The notes under the pieces are model-generated. The model was not told where the DNA came from, made no database searches, and saw only the letters and a list, made by a program, of their open reading frames with translations. From the NCBI GenBank assembly GCA_903834675.1, contig CAILKC010000953.1, forward strand, positions 1 to 20,325: 20,325 nt of DNA. The letters run 5' to 3'. The DNA comes from an uncultured Victivallales bacterium (GTDB taxonomy: Bacteria > Verrucomicrobiota > Lentisphaeria > Oligosphaerales > JAFGRS01). A program made the position numbers and the translations under genes. Below, piece by piece: positions 1 through 7,000 of the stretch (positions are counted from its first letter, which is position 1; every line of letters begins with the position of its first letter).

Positions 1-1
1 C

Positions 2-487
2 TTCATCCCGTACTACGTCGGCAAACACCGGTCGAGCATCAGGCCCTACTTCGATGTTTACCACGTCAAGGGCATCATGTCGGGGACGCATCGTCTTCTC
101 AAGCGGGAACTTCTGCTCGGACCAGACTGCCTCAAGTACTTCCACCACGTCACCCTCGTGCCCGAGCACTGCGACTACGCCTACCTCCACGAGCGCGACA
201 AAAAGAGCAAGTCCGATCTTCTCGAGCCGCAGAAGGCCGCGCTGCAATTGGACATCAAGGCGTACATGGATAACCTTTTCGTCGCCTACCTCACAACGAG
301 AGGCCTTGACCTGAAGAGTGATGAGACGGAGTTCATTGACGCCCTCGAGTCGTACGTGCAGGTCAAGCTTGGCGGACGCGGCGGTACTGAGCGGCTGGTC
401 TCGAGGCACACCGGAAGCCACCCGGAAGGCTTCGCCCCCGAGATCAAGCCGGGACCCGGCACCGAGCACCTGTTCCCGCTGAAGTAG
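2..487 (+). CDS. Hypothetical protein, 5'-truncated by the window edge; possible GIY-YIG-like fold
   Basis: The reading frame is open from base 2, so the gene starts outside the window; 161 C-terminal residues are visible and end at TAA/TAG position 485-487. An internal ATG at 77 is not a convincing start because the frame continues upstream with sensible sequence and no SD precedes it. Near the visible N-terminus is IPYYVGKHRS, which resembles the second (YIG-like) strand of GIY-YIG endonucleases, followed by basic residues (HRLLKRE). The first GIY strand would lie upstream and cannot be seen, so this is only a suggestion. The tail (GTERLVSRHTGSHPEGFAPEIKPGPGTEHLF) is Gly/Pro-rich and probably disordered. 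No signal peptide or membrane segment is visible in this part. It converges with the minus-strand gene at 541-1977, with a hairpin between them. The function is otherwise unrecognised. Confidence 0.6.
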   Translation, partial: FIPYYVGKHRSSIRPYFDVYHVKGIMSGTHRLLKRELLLGPDCLKYFHHVTLVPEHCDYAYLHERDKKSKSDLLEPQKAALQLDIKAYMDNLFVAYLTTRGLDLKSDETEFIDALESYVQVKLGGRGGTERLVSRHTGSHPEGFAPEIKPGPGTEHLFPLK

Positions 488-493
488 GTTGCT

Positions 494-523
494 GGCGCGG
501 GTCGGCCAGTGTCGGCCCGCGCC
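494..523. terminator. Strong hairpin between convergent genes
   Basis: Bases 494-501 pair perfectly with 516-523 (GGCGCGGG/CCCGCGCC), and the stem continues through 502-506 with 511-515 (two G-U pairs), giving about 13 pairs around a four-base loop CAGT. It begins 6 bases after the stop of the upstream + gene and ends 17 bases before the stop of the minus gene, so it could serve both. No T-tract follows on either strand, so termination without Rho is uncertain. Confidence 0.5.
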
Positions 524-540
524 TCCACGAGTTGCCCCGC

Positions 541-1977
541 TCATGTCGGCCTCCCTTCATCGACGCCGTTCCCGCCGCCCCGATCCCGCAGCGTCGGCCG
601 CTCCCCCAGGATAGGGACCTTGAAGTCGGGATGCGAGACCGGCGTCAGGCCGAAGGCCTTGGCGACGGGCTCGTAGTAGGTCTGCCACTTGCGCAGGCTC
701 TTCGTCGCTTCTGGCTTGGCCAGCAGCGACTCACGGCTGTGCATGGTGAATCTGCATTCTATCTCCCGCGCCCAGCGGTGGATGGTGGCGGCGCCGTGGA
801 GGTGCCAGCGCTTGCGCACCGCCTCGACCAGGGGTGCCATGTTTTCTTTGCCGCCGAAACATTCCAAAGGATCGGACTGGATCTCGTCGATGAAGACCCA
901 GCCGTCGCTGACATGGACTCGCAACCAGCCGACGGTCCAGGCGGCCAGCGGATGCGCGCTGGCGAGACCTTTGTTGTGCCGGGTCCACGCCTCTACCAGG
1001 GACCGATGTTCAGGCGTCCTCGCCACGATGGCGTCGAAGAGTGGGCGCGCGTTGACCTGCAGAACCAGTTGCGGCACGTCGAACTGCCGCTGGGGGCCGG
1101 TCCAGCGGCCGAGTGCGAGGGTGAATCCGGCGGGCCGTGCAAGCGCTGTCATGGCCTGGACCCGCAACCGGTTGTCGCGGTCGAGGCCTTGGATGAGCTG
1201 GTCCTGGTAGCGTTCCGCCAGGCTTGGCCAACGCTTCTTGAAGGTGCTCCAGGCGATGCTTTCCCGGGCCTCGGCCCCCAGCGTTGCCGCCACCATGGCC
1301 AGCCGCTCCTGCAGTTCGCCCGTGAAGACTGGCAGGCGGCCCTGACAGGCCGGCAGCAGCGCTTTCAGGAGCGTCATCCGGTACCCCGCCAACTTCCGGG
1401 CGGCGGCGGCATCGGGGCGCGCGGCGCCCGCCGTCTCGTCCAGGCACTCCGTCTCGCGATCCTCGTCCTCCTGCTCCGTGAACCGCGCCAGGCTGACAGC
1501 CGCGGCCCAGCCTTCCATTTCGGCGATCTCCGCGTCCGTCAAGAAGGGCCAGGCAAGGACCAGAGCGCTCTCCAACCATAGGAAGACGACCACGCCACGG
1601 CGTTCTGAGGCGAGGGGTGGAAGCAGCGGCTGGACGGCCTCCCCCGGGGCGGTCGTCGTCCGCTCCATGATGAAGACGGTGGGGCCATTGCCGAGCCGGA
1701 AGGCGGCCGCTTGCGTGGTACTGAAGTCATACCGGTACGAGGGTGGACACTCGTACGCGGTCCCGATGCAACGGCAGAAGAAGCCTTCCTCCTGGCTGGC
1801 ATCGTAGAGCTCGCGCAGCGCTGGGAGCGACAGCGTCCGGCGCTGGCATCGCGCCTGCAGGCCACATAGGGCCGTAGCCAGGCGCTCCCAGCCCGCGTTG
1901 ACGAAGACCCGGCGGGTGCGGGGAACAAGCTCCCGCAGAAGCTCATCACTGATCTCTGGACGGATGAATGCGCGCAT
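541..1977 (-). CDS. Hypothetical protein, 478 aa, with a C-terminal DEIQSD motif
   Basis: I place the start at the ATG at 1977 because a strong SD (GGGGAGGG, bases 1985-1992) sits 7 bases upstream. The frame stays open to 2184, but that extension runs through the likely promoter. The protein has no signal peptide and looks soluble. Visible points are a Cys-rich patch (FFCRCIGTAYEC, residues about 66-77), an acidic stretch (EQEDEDRETE, 168-177), and a conserved-looking C-terminal part with WVFIDEIQSD (360-369) and YYEPVAKAFGL (434-444). A DEIQSD segment followed downstream by a Y-x-x-x-AK-x-FG-type segment is something I associate with poorly characterised phage or polyvalent-protein-associated domains; no activity can be assigned. 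It converges on the gene ending at 487. Its neighbour at 2607-2849 on the same strand is separated by a terminator, so it is transcribed alone. Confidence 0.75.
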   Translation of the reverse strand: MRAFIRPEISDELLRELVPRTRRVFVNAGWERLATALCGLQARCQRRTLSLPALRELYDASQEEGFFCRCIGTAYECPPSYRYDFSTTQAAAFRLGNGPTVFIMERTTTAPGEAVQPLLPPLASERRGVVVFLWLESALVLAWPFLTDAEIAEMEGWAAAVSLARFTEQEDEDRETECLDETAGAARPDAAAARKLAGYRMTLLKALLPACQGRLPVFTGELQERLAMVAATLGAEARESIAWSTFKKRWPSLAERYQDQLIQGLDRDNRLRVQAMTALARPAGFTLALGRWTGPQRQFDVPQLVLQVNARPLFDAIVARTPEHRSLVEAWTRHNKGLASAHPLAAWTVGWLRVHVSDGWVFIDEIQSDPLECFGGKENMAPLVEAVRKRWHLHGAATIHRWAREIECRFTMHSRESLLAKPEATKSLRKWQTYYEPVAKAFGLTPVSHPDFKVPILGERPTLRDRGGGNGVDEGRPT

Positions 1978-1984
1978 GCGTAAA

Positions 1985-1992
1985 CCCTCCCC
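1985..1992 (-). promoter_or_regulatory. Ribosome binding site that fixes the start at 1977
   Basis: On the minus strand GGGGAGGG lies 7 bases before ATG 1977. No comparable site precedes the upstream in-frame ATGs, which argues for the 478-residue form. Confidence 0.7.
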
Positions 1993-2032
1993 TTGCGCAT
2001 CGGTCACGCTGATCCCCGGTCTCATGATCATC

Positions 2033-2060
2033 AATATAATACGCGCGCGCGAAGTAACAA
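2033..2060 (-). promoter_or_regulatory. Candidate sigma70-type promoter for the 541-1977 gene
   Basis: Reading the minus strand, TTGTTA (2060-2055) and TATATT (2038-2033) are separated by 16 bases. The -10 lies in a short AT-rich island within otherwise GC-rich DNA. It is about 55 bases upstream of the start codon and within the N-terminal extension I rejected. This is a visual match only; the -35 deviates from TTGACA at two positions. Confidence 0.5.
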
Positions 2061-2077
2061 GCGGAAAAGCGCGTATT
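2038..2077. promoter_or_regulatory. 9-bp inverted repeat over the promoter, candidate operator
   Basis: AATACGCGC at 2038-2046 and its exact reverse complement GCGCGTATT at 2069-2077 lie 31 bp apart start to start, close to three helical turns. The left arm overlaps the edge of the candidate -10 and the right arm lies just upstream of the -35. This arrangement would suit a dimeric repressor or two dimers. No regulator that would bind it is identified, although the small HTH-like gene at 2607-2849 is nearby. Confidence 0.4.
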
Positions 2078-2079
2078 GA

Positions 2080-2537
2080 GGAAGGACGCCCAGTTTGCCG
2101 GAACAGCCGGCAAGTCACCGCCTGAAACGTTGGCGGGTGGCCTGGTGCAGGACTGGAATCGGTTGTGCCTTGCAGGCTCTGCAATCCGGCGTCTCGGGCG
2201 TGTCCCTGGACAGACAGCGGTCTGGTAGCAGATTCATGCCTGGCCCTTGGAACCTGTGACTGCTGGTTGTGTCAACCGAAGTAGATCGATGTGATCGTCA
2301 GTGGGGTCTTGAGGTTGTGGTCTGACGATCACCGGGGCTGACGAGGTCAGCCCACATAGGCCCGGTTGGGTGGTGACGACGAAGCCATCCAATCGGGCTT
2401 CCCATTTCCACGGTATTGGCTGGCAAGCCCTAGAAGGGGAACCGCCCCCCGCTCCCAGGCGGCCTGCTGTTCCCAACTGCGCGTTGTGCGGCACGGCCTG
2501 TGCTGGCCCAACTCCGCTGTTCGGCCTGGTCCGGCTA
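2080..2537. other. Intergenic stretch without a supported gene
   Basis: No frame here has both an SD-backed start and a protein-like composition. The longest minus-strand frame (2234-2671) runs through the intrinsic terminator and overlaps the HTH-like gene, so I treat it as chance. The stretch is mixed, with several short inverted repeats and no T-rich tracts. It may hold a degraded gene, but I cannot show one. Confidence 0.5.
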
Positions 2538-2578
2538 AGAAAAGGGCACCGCCCGCCGGTCGGCGGGGGAAGTGCCCA
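2538..2578 (-). terminator. Intrinsic terminator of the small HTH-like gene
   Basis: On the minus strand GGGCAC (2578-2573) pairs with GTGCCC (2550-2545), and inside it CCCGCCG pairs with CGGCGGG around a two-base tip. The stem is followed at once by TTTTCTT (2544-2538). It lies about 30 bases after the stop at 2607. This is a classic Rho-independent layout and the clearest terminator in the window. Confidence 0.85.
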
Positions 2579-2606
2579 TGGGTGTCTTGGGATCGTCACG
2601 CCGACC

Positions 2607-2849
2607 TCATCTCTGTTCCGCCTGCCTCCGCCACAGCGGCTGCGCCTGCGCATCCGCCAGCACCTCATCACCCCAGAACGCCGTTGCCCGCTTGGCGATC
2701 GTATCCTTGCGCTGGGTGATGGCCGAGGGCGTTACTCGCAGGTGCGCCGCCTGGCCGGTGTAGCTCTCGCCTTCTGCGATCGAGCGCATGGTGGCGACGA
2801 GAATAGGCGCAATCTGGGACATGAAGAACGCCTGCATTGCCGGGGACAT
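2607..2849 (-). CDS. Small helix-turn-helix-like protein, 80 aa
   Basis: The start at 2849 is backed by a near-perfect SD (AAGGAGGTGA), and the gene has its own terminator, so it is probably expressed even though it is short. Residues about 21-56 (MRSIAEGESYTGQAAHLRVT then PSAITQRKDTIAK) read as a helix-turn-helix: a helix ending in EGES, a short turn, and a recognition-like helix PSAITQRK. The pattern resembles the sigma-region-4-like or GerE-like ends of small planctomycete proteins that read '...GE.T..VA..L.V(S/T)P..ITQ...'. Compared with those, the upstream helical part is missing, so this is either a minimal DNA-binding protein or a remnant with a fresh start. It is divergent from the sugar-transport cluster at 3249, which makes a regulatory role possible but unproven. 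The tail (residues 60-80) is charged and probably flexible. Confidence 0.6.
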   Translation of the reverse strand: MSPAMQAFFMSQIAPILVATMRSIAEGESYTGQAAHLRVTPSAITQRKDTIAKRATAFWGDEVLADAQAQPLWRRQAEQR

Positions 2850-2853
2850 GGGG

Positions 2854-2863
2854 TCACCTCCTT
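2854..2863 (-). promoter_or_regulatory. Near-perfect Shine-Dalgarno for the HTH-like gene
   Basis: The minus strand reads AAGGAGGTGA ending 4 bases before ATG 2849, with the GGAGG core about 8 bases from the start. It is the best SD in the window and the main reason to accept this 80-codon gene. Confidence 0.75.
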
Positions 2864-3248
2864 GGGGTTGGGGTCAGAGGTGACCGGCCTGGGGCTGGAT
2901 TGATGGAGCGCAGAACAGGGCTACCCGGCGTTCAAGGGCAGCCAAGGGCGCGCTTCATGGGAGTATGCCGTAAGGGGCGGGGGGAATTCAGGGCGGCAGC
3001 GAGGGCTGGGGTAACGGCGTTCCCGCCCATTGCAGCCGCGCCCGCCGCGGGGTATCGTTGCGGCAGTTGGTGTGGGTGAAAGGCCTGGCGCCTGGCGGGC
3101 GGGGCTTGGGGTGAGGGGCCGATGGGGCAGTAGAGGCAGACCGAACCGAGTGCCCGCTTTCGGTGCGCAGACTGTCACATGGTCGGCCCGGCAGTATAGC
3201 CATCGGAACGCGAGGTCGTGCCAGCAGCTAACAGGAGCGAGGTGTGGA
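2864..3248. other. Divergent intergenic region, presumed promoter zone of the sugar cluster
   Basis: About 385 bases lie between the minus gene and the sugar-binding protein gene. Open frames crossing it are compositionally random. It must hold the promoter of the + strand cluster, but I see no good -35/-10 pair; a weak TATAGC lies near 3194-3199. A loose dyad (ACCGA...TCGGT) occurs near 3144-3163. A GC-rich string at 3035-3052 recurs near 14795. The SD before 3249 is GAGG at 3239-3242, with AGGAG just upstream. Confidence 0.5.
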
Positions 3249-4196
3249 ATGAACGCCTGGACTCGAGGTGCAACGACGGTGGCAGTGGGGTTCGCACTGT
3301 GCAGTGTGAGTGCGCTCGCGGCAGAGGCCCGCCCCGGCAAAGTCCGCGTGGCGCTGGTGATGAAGTCGCTGGCCAATGACTTCTTCCGTACCATGGAGGA
3401 CGGGGCCCGGACCCACCAGAAGGAGCATGCCACGCAGTACGACCTGGTGGCCAATGGCATCAAGGACGAGCAGGACGTCGCCGGACAGATCGCCATCGTC
3501 GAACAGATGATAGCCCGGCGCGTCGACGCGCTGGTCATCGCGCCAGCGAACTCCGAGGCGCTGGTACCGGTGTGCAAGAAAGCTTCGGACGCCGGCATCG
3601 TGGTGGTCAACATCGACAACAAGCTGGACGACAAGGCCTTGGCAGGGAAAGGGTTGAAGGTACCCTTCGTGGGGCCGAACAACCGTGCTGGGGCCAAGCT
3701 CGCGGGCGACTGCCTGGCCGCGCGGCTCAAGGCCGGCGACGCGGTGGCCATCGTCGAGGGCGTGCCCGGGGCCTTCAACGGCATCCAGCGCAAGGCCGGC
3801 TTCGAGGATGCGATGAAGGCGGCCGGCGCCACGATCGTGTCCTGCCAGACGGGCCGCTGGGAATCGGCCCCGGCTCAGACCGTGGTGGCGGGCATGGTTA
3901 CCCAGTTCCCGGACCTGAAGGCAGTGCTGTGCGCCAACGACAACATGGCCCTCGGCGCGGTGGCGGCGCTGCGTTCTGCCGGCAAGGCGGGCCAGGTGCT
4001 GGTCGTAGGCTATGACAACATCCCCGCGGTGCAAGCGCTGATGAAGGAGGGCAAGGTGCTGTGTACGGTGGACCAGCATGGCGACCGCATCGCCGTGTTC
4101 GGCATCGAGGCGGCGTTGGAGGTTCTGGGCGGGAAGGCGGCCCCGGCGGACCGCGAGACGCCGGTGGACCTGGTGACCGCCGGGTCGCCGAAGTGA
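3249..4196 (+). CDS. Ribose-type sugar ABC transporter, periplasmic binding protein
   Basis: 315-residue RbsB-like protein (Peripla_BP_4 family), which captures a sugar outside the inner membrane and delivers it to the permease. The start is ATG 3249, preceded by GAGG 6 bases upstream; the frame is open further upstream but without SD or protein-like sequence. The signal peptide is residues 1 to about 25 (hydrophobic core then ALA-AEA). Pocket positions aligned by eye with E. coli RbsB are conserved: N43/F45/F46 (SLANDFF), D123 (VNIDNK), R181 (IQRKAGF), N230 (ANDNMALGA), D256 (GYDN) and Q276 (VDQ). The RbsB Arg that follows the conserved Asp is Asn124 here, and the RbsB Phe near position 164 appears as Trp204, so the ligand may be a ribose-like furanose or furanoside rather than free ribose. 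It is first gene of the cluster, followed by hairpins and then the ATPase gene. Confidence 0.9.
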   Translation: MNAWTRGATTVAVGFALCSVSALAAEARPGKVRVALVMKSLANDFFRTMEDGARTHQKEHATQYDLVANGIKDEQDVAGQIAIVEQMIARRVDALVIAPANSEALVPVCKKASDAGIVVVNIDNKLDDKALAGKGLKVPFVGPNNRAGAKLAGDCLAARLKAGDAVAIVEGVPGAFNGIQRKAGFEDAMKAAGATIVSCQTGRWESAPAQTVVAGMVTQFPDLKAVLCANDNMALGAVAALRSAGKAGQVLVVGYDNIPAVQALMKEGKVLCTVDQHGDRIAVFGIEAALEVLGGKAAPADRETPVDLVTAGSPK

Positions 4197-4208
4197 CCCC
4201 AGTCGCTC

Positions 4209-4243
4209 CCGCCCGGTTACATCGGGCGGTGACCACGGTCACC
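4209..4243 (+). promoter_or_regulatory. Two tandem hairpins between binding-protein and ATPase genes
   Basis: CCGCCCG (4209-4215) pairs with CGGGCGG (4223-4229), and GGTGACC (4228-4234) pairs with GGTCACC (4237-4243); both are perfect 7-bp stems. They lie 12 bases after the stop at 4196, in a 133-base gap where the rest of the cluster is tightly spaced. Such stems after a binding-protein gene commonly protect its mRNA or dampen read-through, so that the binding protein outnumbers the ATPase and permease. This role is inferred. Confidence 0.45.
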
Positions 4244-4329
4244 CTGGCGGCCTCGTGGAACGCGGCATCTCGGTGCGCCGAATCTCACGGCGGCGCAGTT
4301 GGCGGTCGATTGTGCAGCAGGCAGATACC

Positions 4330-5910
4330 ATGGGTGTCGAGACACTCCAGCCGTCAGACCACCTGCTTGACGTCCGCGGCCTGAGCCGGGCCTACCCCGG
4401 GGTCCAGGCCCTGGCCGGCGTTGACTTCAGCGTCCGCTCCGGCGAGGTCCATGCGCTGGTCGGGGAGAACGGCGCTGGCAAGAGCACCCTCTCGAAGATC
4501 ATCGCCGGGATCGACGTCGCCGATTCGGGGAGCATGCTCCTCGACGGCGCGCCCTACGCCCCGCGCGACCGGCGCCACGCCGAGGGTTGCGGGGTCCGCG
4601 TTGTCCTGCAGGAGCTGAACCTGATCCCGACGCTGACCGTGGCGGAGAACCTCTTCCTGGGGGACCTGCCACGGCGCTGGGGTTGGGTGGACTATGGGCG
4701 GCTGCATGCCGAAGCGGCCCGGGCCATGGCTGGCGTCGGCCTGCGCGAGGTGTCGCCGGACGTCTCCGTCGGCGAGCTGGGCGTGGGTCGGCAGCAACTG
4801 GTCGAGATCGCCGCGGGCCTGTCGCACCCGTGCCGACTGCTGATCCTCGACGAGCCCACCGCCGCCTTGACCGAGGCCGAGCGCGAGGTGCTGTTTGCCC
4901 ACCTGGCGCGGCTGCGGGCGTCCGGCGTGGGGGTGATCTACATCTCCCACCGCCTGGAGGAGATTCGGCAGGTGGCCGACCGGGTCACGGTGTTGCGGGA
5001 CGGGCGCCGCGTCGCCACTGCCTCGGCAGCAGAGGCCACGCGGGAGCAGATCATCGGCTGGATGGTGGGCCGGGAACTGCGCGACACGTATCCTCCACGC
5101 ACCAGCCAGCCAGGCGGGGTCGTGCTCGAGGTGCGGGGACTGTGCCGGGGGAAGGCTGTGCGCGACGTAAGCTTCGACCTGCGCCGCGGGGAAATCCTGG
5201 GCTTTGCCGGGCTCATGGGCGCAGGCCGCACGGAGATCGTGCGGGCGCTCTTCGGCGCCGACGTGGCCGAGGCGGGCGACGTCCGTCTGCTGGACCGCGG
5301 GACGCCGGTGCGGTTCCGCTCGCCTGCGGAGGCGGTCCGGCACGGGCTGGCGTTGCTGACGGAAGACCGCAAGGAGCAAGGGCTCCTGCTGCCACTGAGC
5401 GTCCGAGTCAACACGACCCTGGCCCGCCTCAGCGCTCTCGCGCGGCGTGGGGGCTGGATCCGCGGGAGTGCGGAGTCCGCCGCTGCGTCGGCTCTGGCCC
5501 GGCTGCTTTCTGTACGCTGCCGTTCCGTCGAGCAGCCCGTCGGCGAACTCAGCGGCGGCAACCAGCAGAAGGTGGTCCTGGCCCGCTGGCTGCATCGCGA
5601 CAGCGAGATCCTCATGGTGGATGAGCCGACGCGCGGCATCGATGTAGCGGCCCGTCATGAGATCTACCGGCACCTGGACCGCTTGGCCGCGGGGGGCAAG
5701 GCGATCCTGGTGGTCTCCTCGGACCTGGATGAACTGCTCGGACTGTGCGACCGGATTGCCGTCGTCTCGGCGGGCCGTATCGCCGCGGTGTTCCCCCGCG
5801 GGCAGTGGAGCCGGGAGGCCATCATGGCCGCGGCGCTGAGCGGGTATGCGCGCGCTCCGACCGAGGCCGAGAGCCCCAGGAAACACGGGACGTTCGCGGC
5901 AGCGAAGTGA
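4330..5910 (+). CDS. Ribose-type sugar ABC transporter, duplicated ATP-binding protein
   Basis: 526 residues with two fused ABC domains, the usual length for RbsA/MglA/AraG proteins. Domain 1 has Walker A GENGAGKST (45-53), Q94 in VVLQELNL, a variant signature LGVGRQQLVEIA (150-161) and Walker B LLILDEPTAAL (170-180). Domain 2 has the degenerate Walker A typical of the family (GLMGAGRTE, 294-302), a standard signature LSGGNQQK (407-414) and Walker B LMVDEPTRGID (428-438). This asymmetry is normal for the family, where the second site is weak in ATP hydrolysis. It powers sugar import with the permease encoded 37 bases downstream. I chose ATG 4330 because LLDVRGLSRAYPGV follows shortly after it, as in homologues; a GTG at 4255 is in frame but adds an Arg-rich segment. 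The SD is weak (AGCAGGCAG). Confidence 0.93.
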   Translation: MGVETLQPSDHLLDVRGLSRAYPGVQALAGVDFSVRSGEVHALVGENGAGKSTLSKIIAGIDVADSGSMLLDGAPYAPRDRRHAEGCGVRVVLQELNLIPTLTVAENLFLGDLPRRWGWVDYGRLHAEAARAMAGVGLREVSPDVSVGELGVGRQQLVEIAAGLSHPCRLLILDEPTAALTEAEREVLFAHLARLRASGVGVIYISHRLEEIRQVADRVTVLRDGRRVATASAAEATREQIIGWMVGRELRDTYPPRTSQPGGVVLEVRGLCRGKAVRDVSFDLRRGEILGFAGLMGAGRTEIVRALFGADVAEAGDVRLLDRGTPVRFRSPAEAVRHGLALLTEDRKEQGLLLPLSVRVNTTLARLSALARRGGWIRGSAESAAASALARLLSVRCRSVEQPVGELSGGNQQKVVLARWLHRDSEILMVDEPTRGIDVAARHEIYRHLDRLAAGGKAILVVSSDLDELLGLCDRIAVVSAGRIAAVFPRGQWSREAIMAAALSGYARAPTEAESPRKHGTFAAAK

Positions 5911-5947
5911 GGGCCAGCGCCCGTCGGCGGAGGCCAGGGAGTGCAGG

Positions 5948-6985
5948 ATGGACCAGACCGACACAACGGCAGCCGGGAGAGGTTCTCCAGACAACGGCGG
6001 ATCGCGACGGCACTGGGTGCGCGGCCCGGCGGCCTTCGGCGACTGGCTGGGCATGCTGGTGTTCCTGGCTCTGCTGATTGCCGCCTTTGGACTCAAGGCC
6101 GAGCATTTCCTCACGCGACAGACCTTCGTGACCATCGCCAACCAAGTCCCGGACGCGGTGCTGCTGGCTATCGGGATGACCTTCGTGCTGGTCGTCGCCG
6201 GGATCGACCTGTCCGTCGGCTCGGTGTTGGCATTGAGCAGCGCCGTGCTCGGCGTGTCCATCCTGCGCGGCCACTGGCCGGTCTGGGCTGCCATCGTGGC
6301 CGCCCTGGCCACAGGCAGCCTCTGCGGTCTGCTCAACGGCCTGGTTACGGTCGTCTGGCGCCTGCCTTCCTTCATCGTCACGCTGGGCATGCTCGAAATC
6401 GCCCGCGGCGCCACGTACCTGGTCACGCGGTCCCAGACCCAGTACATCGGCGCACCCATCGAAGGCGTGGCCGCGGTGGCGCTTCTCGGCCTGTCTCTGA
6501 CGTTCCTACTGGCCCTGGCGCTGGTGGTGCTCGGCGAACTGGTGCTGACCCGGACCGTGTTCGGGCGCTACATGGTGGCCATCGGCACGAACGAGGAGGC
6601 GGTGCGCCTGTCCGGCATTGACCCGCGGCCGGTCAAGGTGATGGTGTTTGCGCTCTGCGGGCTGCTGAGCGGGCTGGCGGCGGTGGTGCAGACCTCGCGG
6701 CTGGCGTCGGCGGACCCCAATGCGGGGAGCGGCGCGGAGTTGCAGGCCATCGCCGCGGTGGTGGTGGGCGGCACCAGCCTGATGGGTGGACGCGGCTCGG
6801 TCGTCAGGTCGCTCTTCGGGGTGCTGCTAATTGCCGTGCTGGGGGCTGGCCTGGCCCAGATCGGCGCCAGCGAACCCGCCAAGCGCGTCATCACCGGCGG
6901 TCTGATTGTGGCGGCCGTGGTGCTGGACCACTACCGTCAACGGGCGGCCAAGGCCGGCCGCTGGCTCTGCGGCGACGAACATTGA
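5948..6985 (+). CDS. Ribose-type sugar ABC transporter, permease
   Basis: 345-residue RbsC-like inner-membrane permease (BPD_transp_2 family). About eight to ten hydrophobic segments are visible, beginning at residues 34-48 and ending near 317-327. Family motifs are GIDLSVGSVLAL (85-96), the cytoplasmic loop AIGTNEEAVRLSGI (211-224), which is the expected ATPase contact, and ADPNAGSG...VVGGTSLMGGRGSV (255-285). ATG 5948 is preceded by AGGGAG; upstream in-frame starts overlap the ATPase gene and add an unlikely basic leader. The stop is 15 bases before the ATG at 7001 and the two genes are probably co-translated. No fourth transporter gene, mutarotase (rbsD) or sugar kinase (rbsK) follows, unlike classical rbs operons, so sugar phosphorylation must be encoded elsewhere or is not needed. 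Confidence 0.92.
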   Translation: MDQTDTTAAGRGSPDNGGSRRHWVRGPAAFGDWLGMLVFLALLIAAFGLKAEHFLTRQTFVTIANQVPDAVLLAIGMTFVLVVAGIDLSVGSVLALSSAVLGVSILRGHWPVWAAIVAALATGSLCGLLNGLVTVVWRLPSFIVTLGMLEIARGATYLVTRSQTQYIGAPIEGVAAVALLGLSLTFLLALALVVLGELVLTRTVFGRYMVAIGTNEEAVRLSGIDPRPVKVMVFALCGLLSGLAAVVQTSRLASADPNAGSGAELQAIAAVVVGGTSLMGGRGSVVRSLFGVLLIAVLGAGLAQIGASEPAKRVITGGLIVAAVVLDHYRQRAAKAGRWLCGDEH

Positions 6986-7000
6986 CCCATGGAGAACGCG

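Noticed and set aside
532..1581. Long + strand frame opposite the 541-1977 gene
   Set aside because: Shadow frame: no SD, Arg/Pro/Gly-rich low-complexity composition and no motif; the minus strand has SD, promoter and protein-like sequence.
1978..2184. N-terminal extension of the 541-1977 gene to 2184 (547 residues)
   Set aside because: It crosses a plausible promoter and dyad, has no SD at the far start, and the composition is unlike the rest; the strong SD before 1977 fixes the shorter form.
2234..2671. 145-codon minus-strand frame
   Set aside because: It overlaps the SD-backed HTH-like gene, passes through its intrinsic terminator and lacks its own SD.
3030..3248. Upstream extension of the sugar-binding protein
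   Set aside because: It would bury the signal peptide behind 73 Arg/Gly-rich residues; GAGG before 3249 supports the later start.
4354..6459. 701-codon minus-strand frame across the ATPase and permease genes
   Set aside because: It runs opposite to two genes with unmistakable ABC transporter motifs; its sequence is Gln/Pro/Ala/Arg-rich with no domain.
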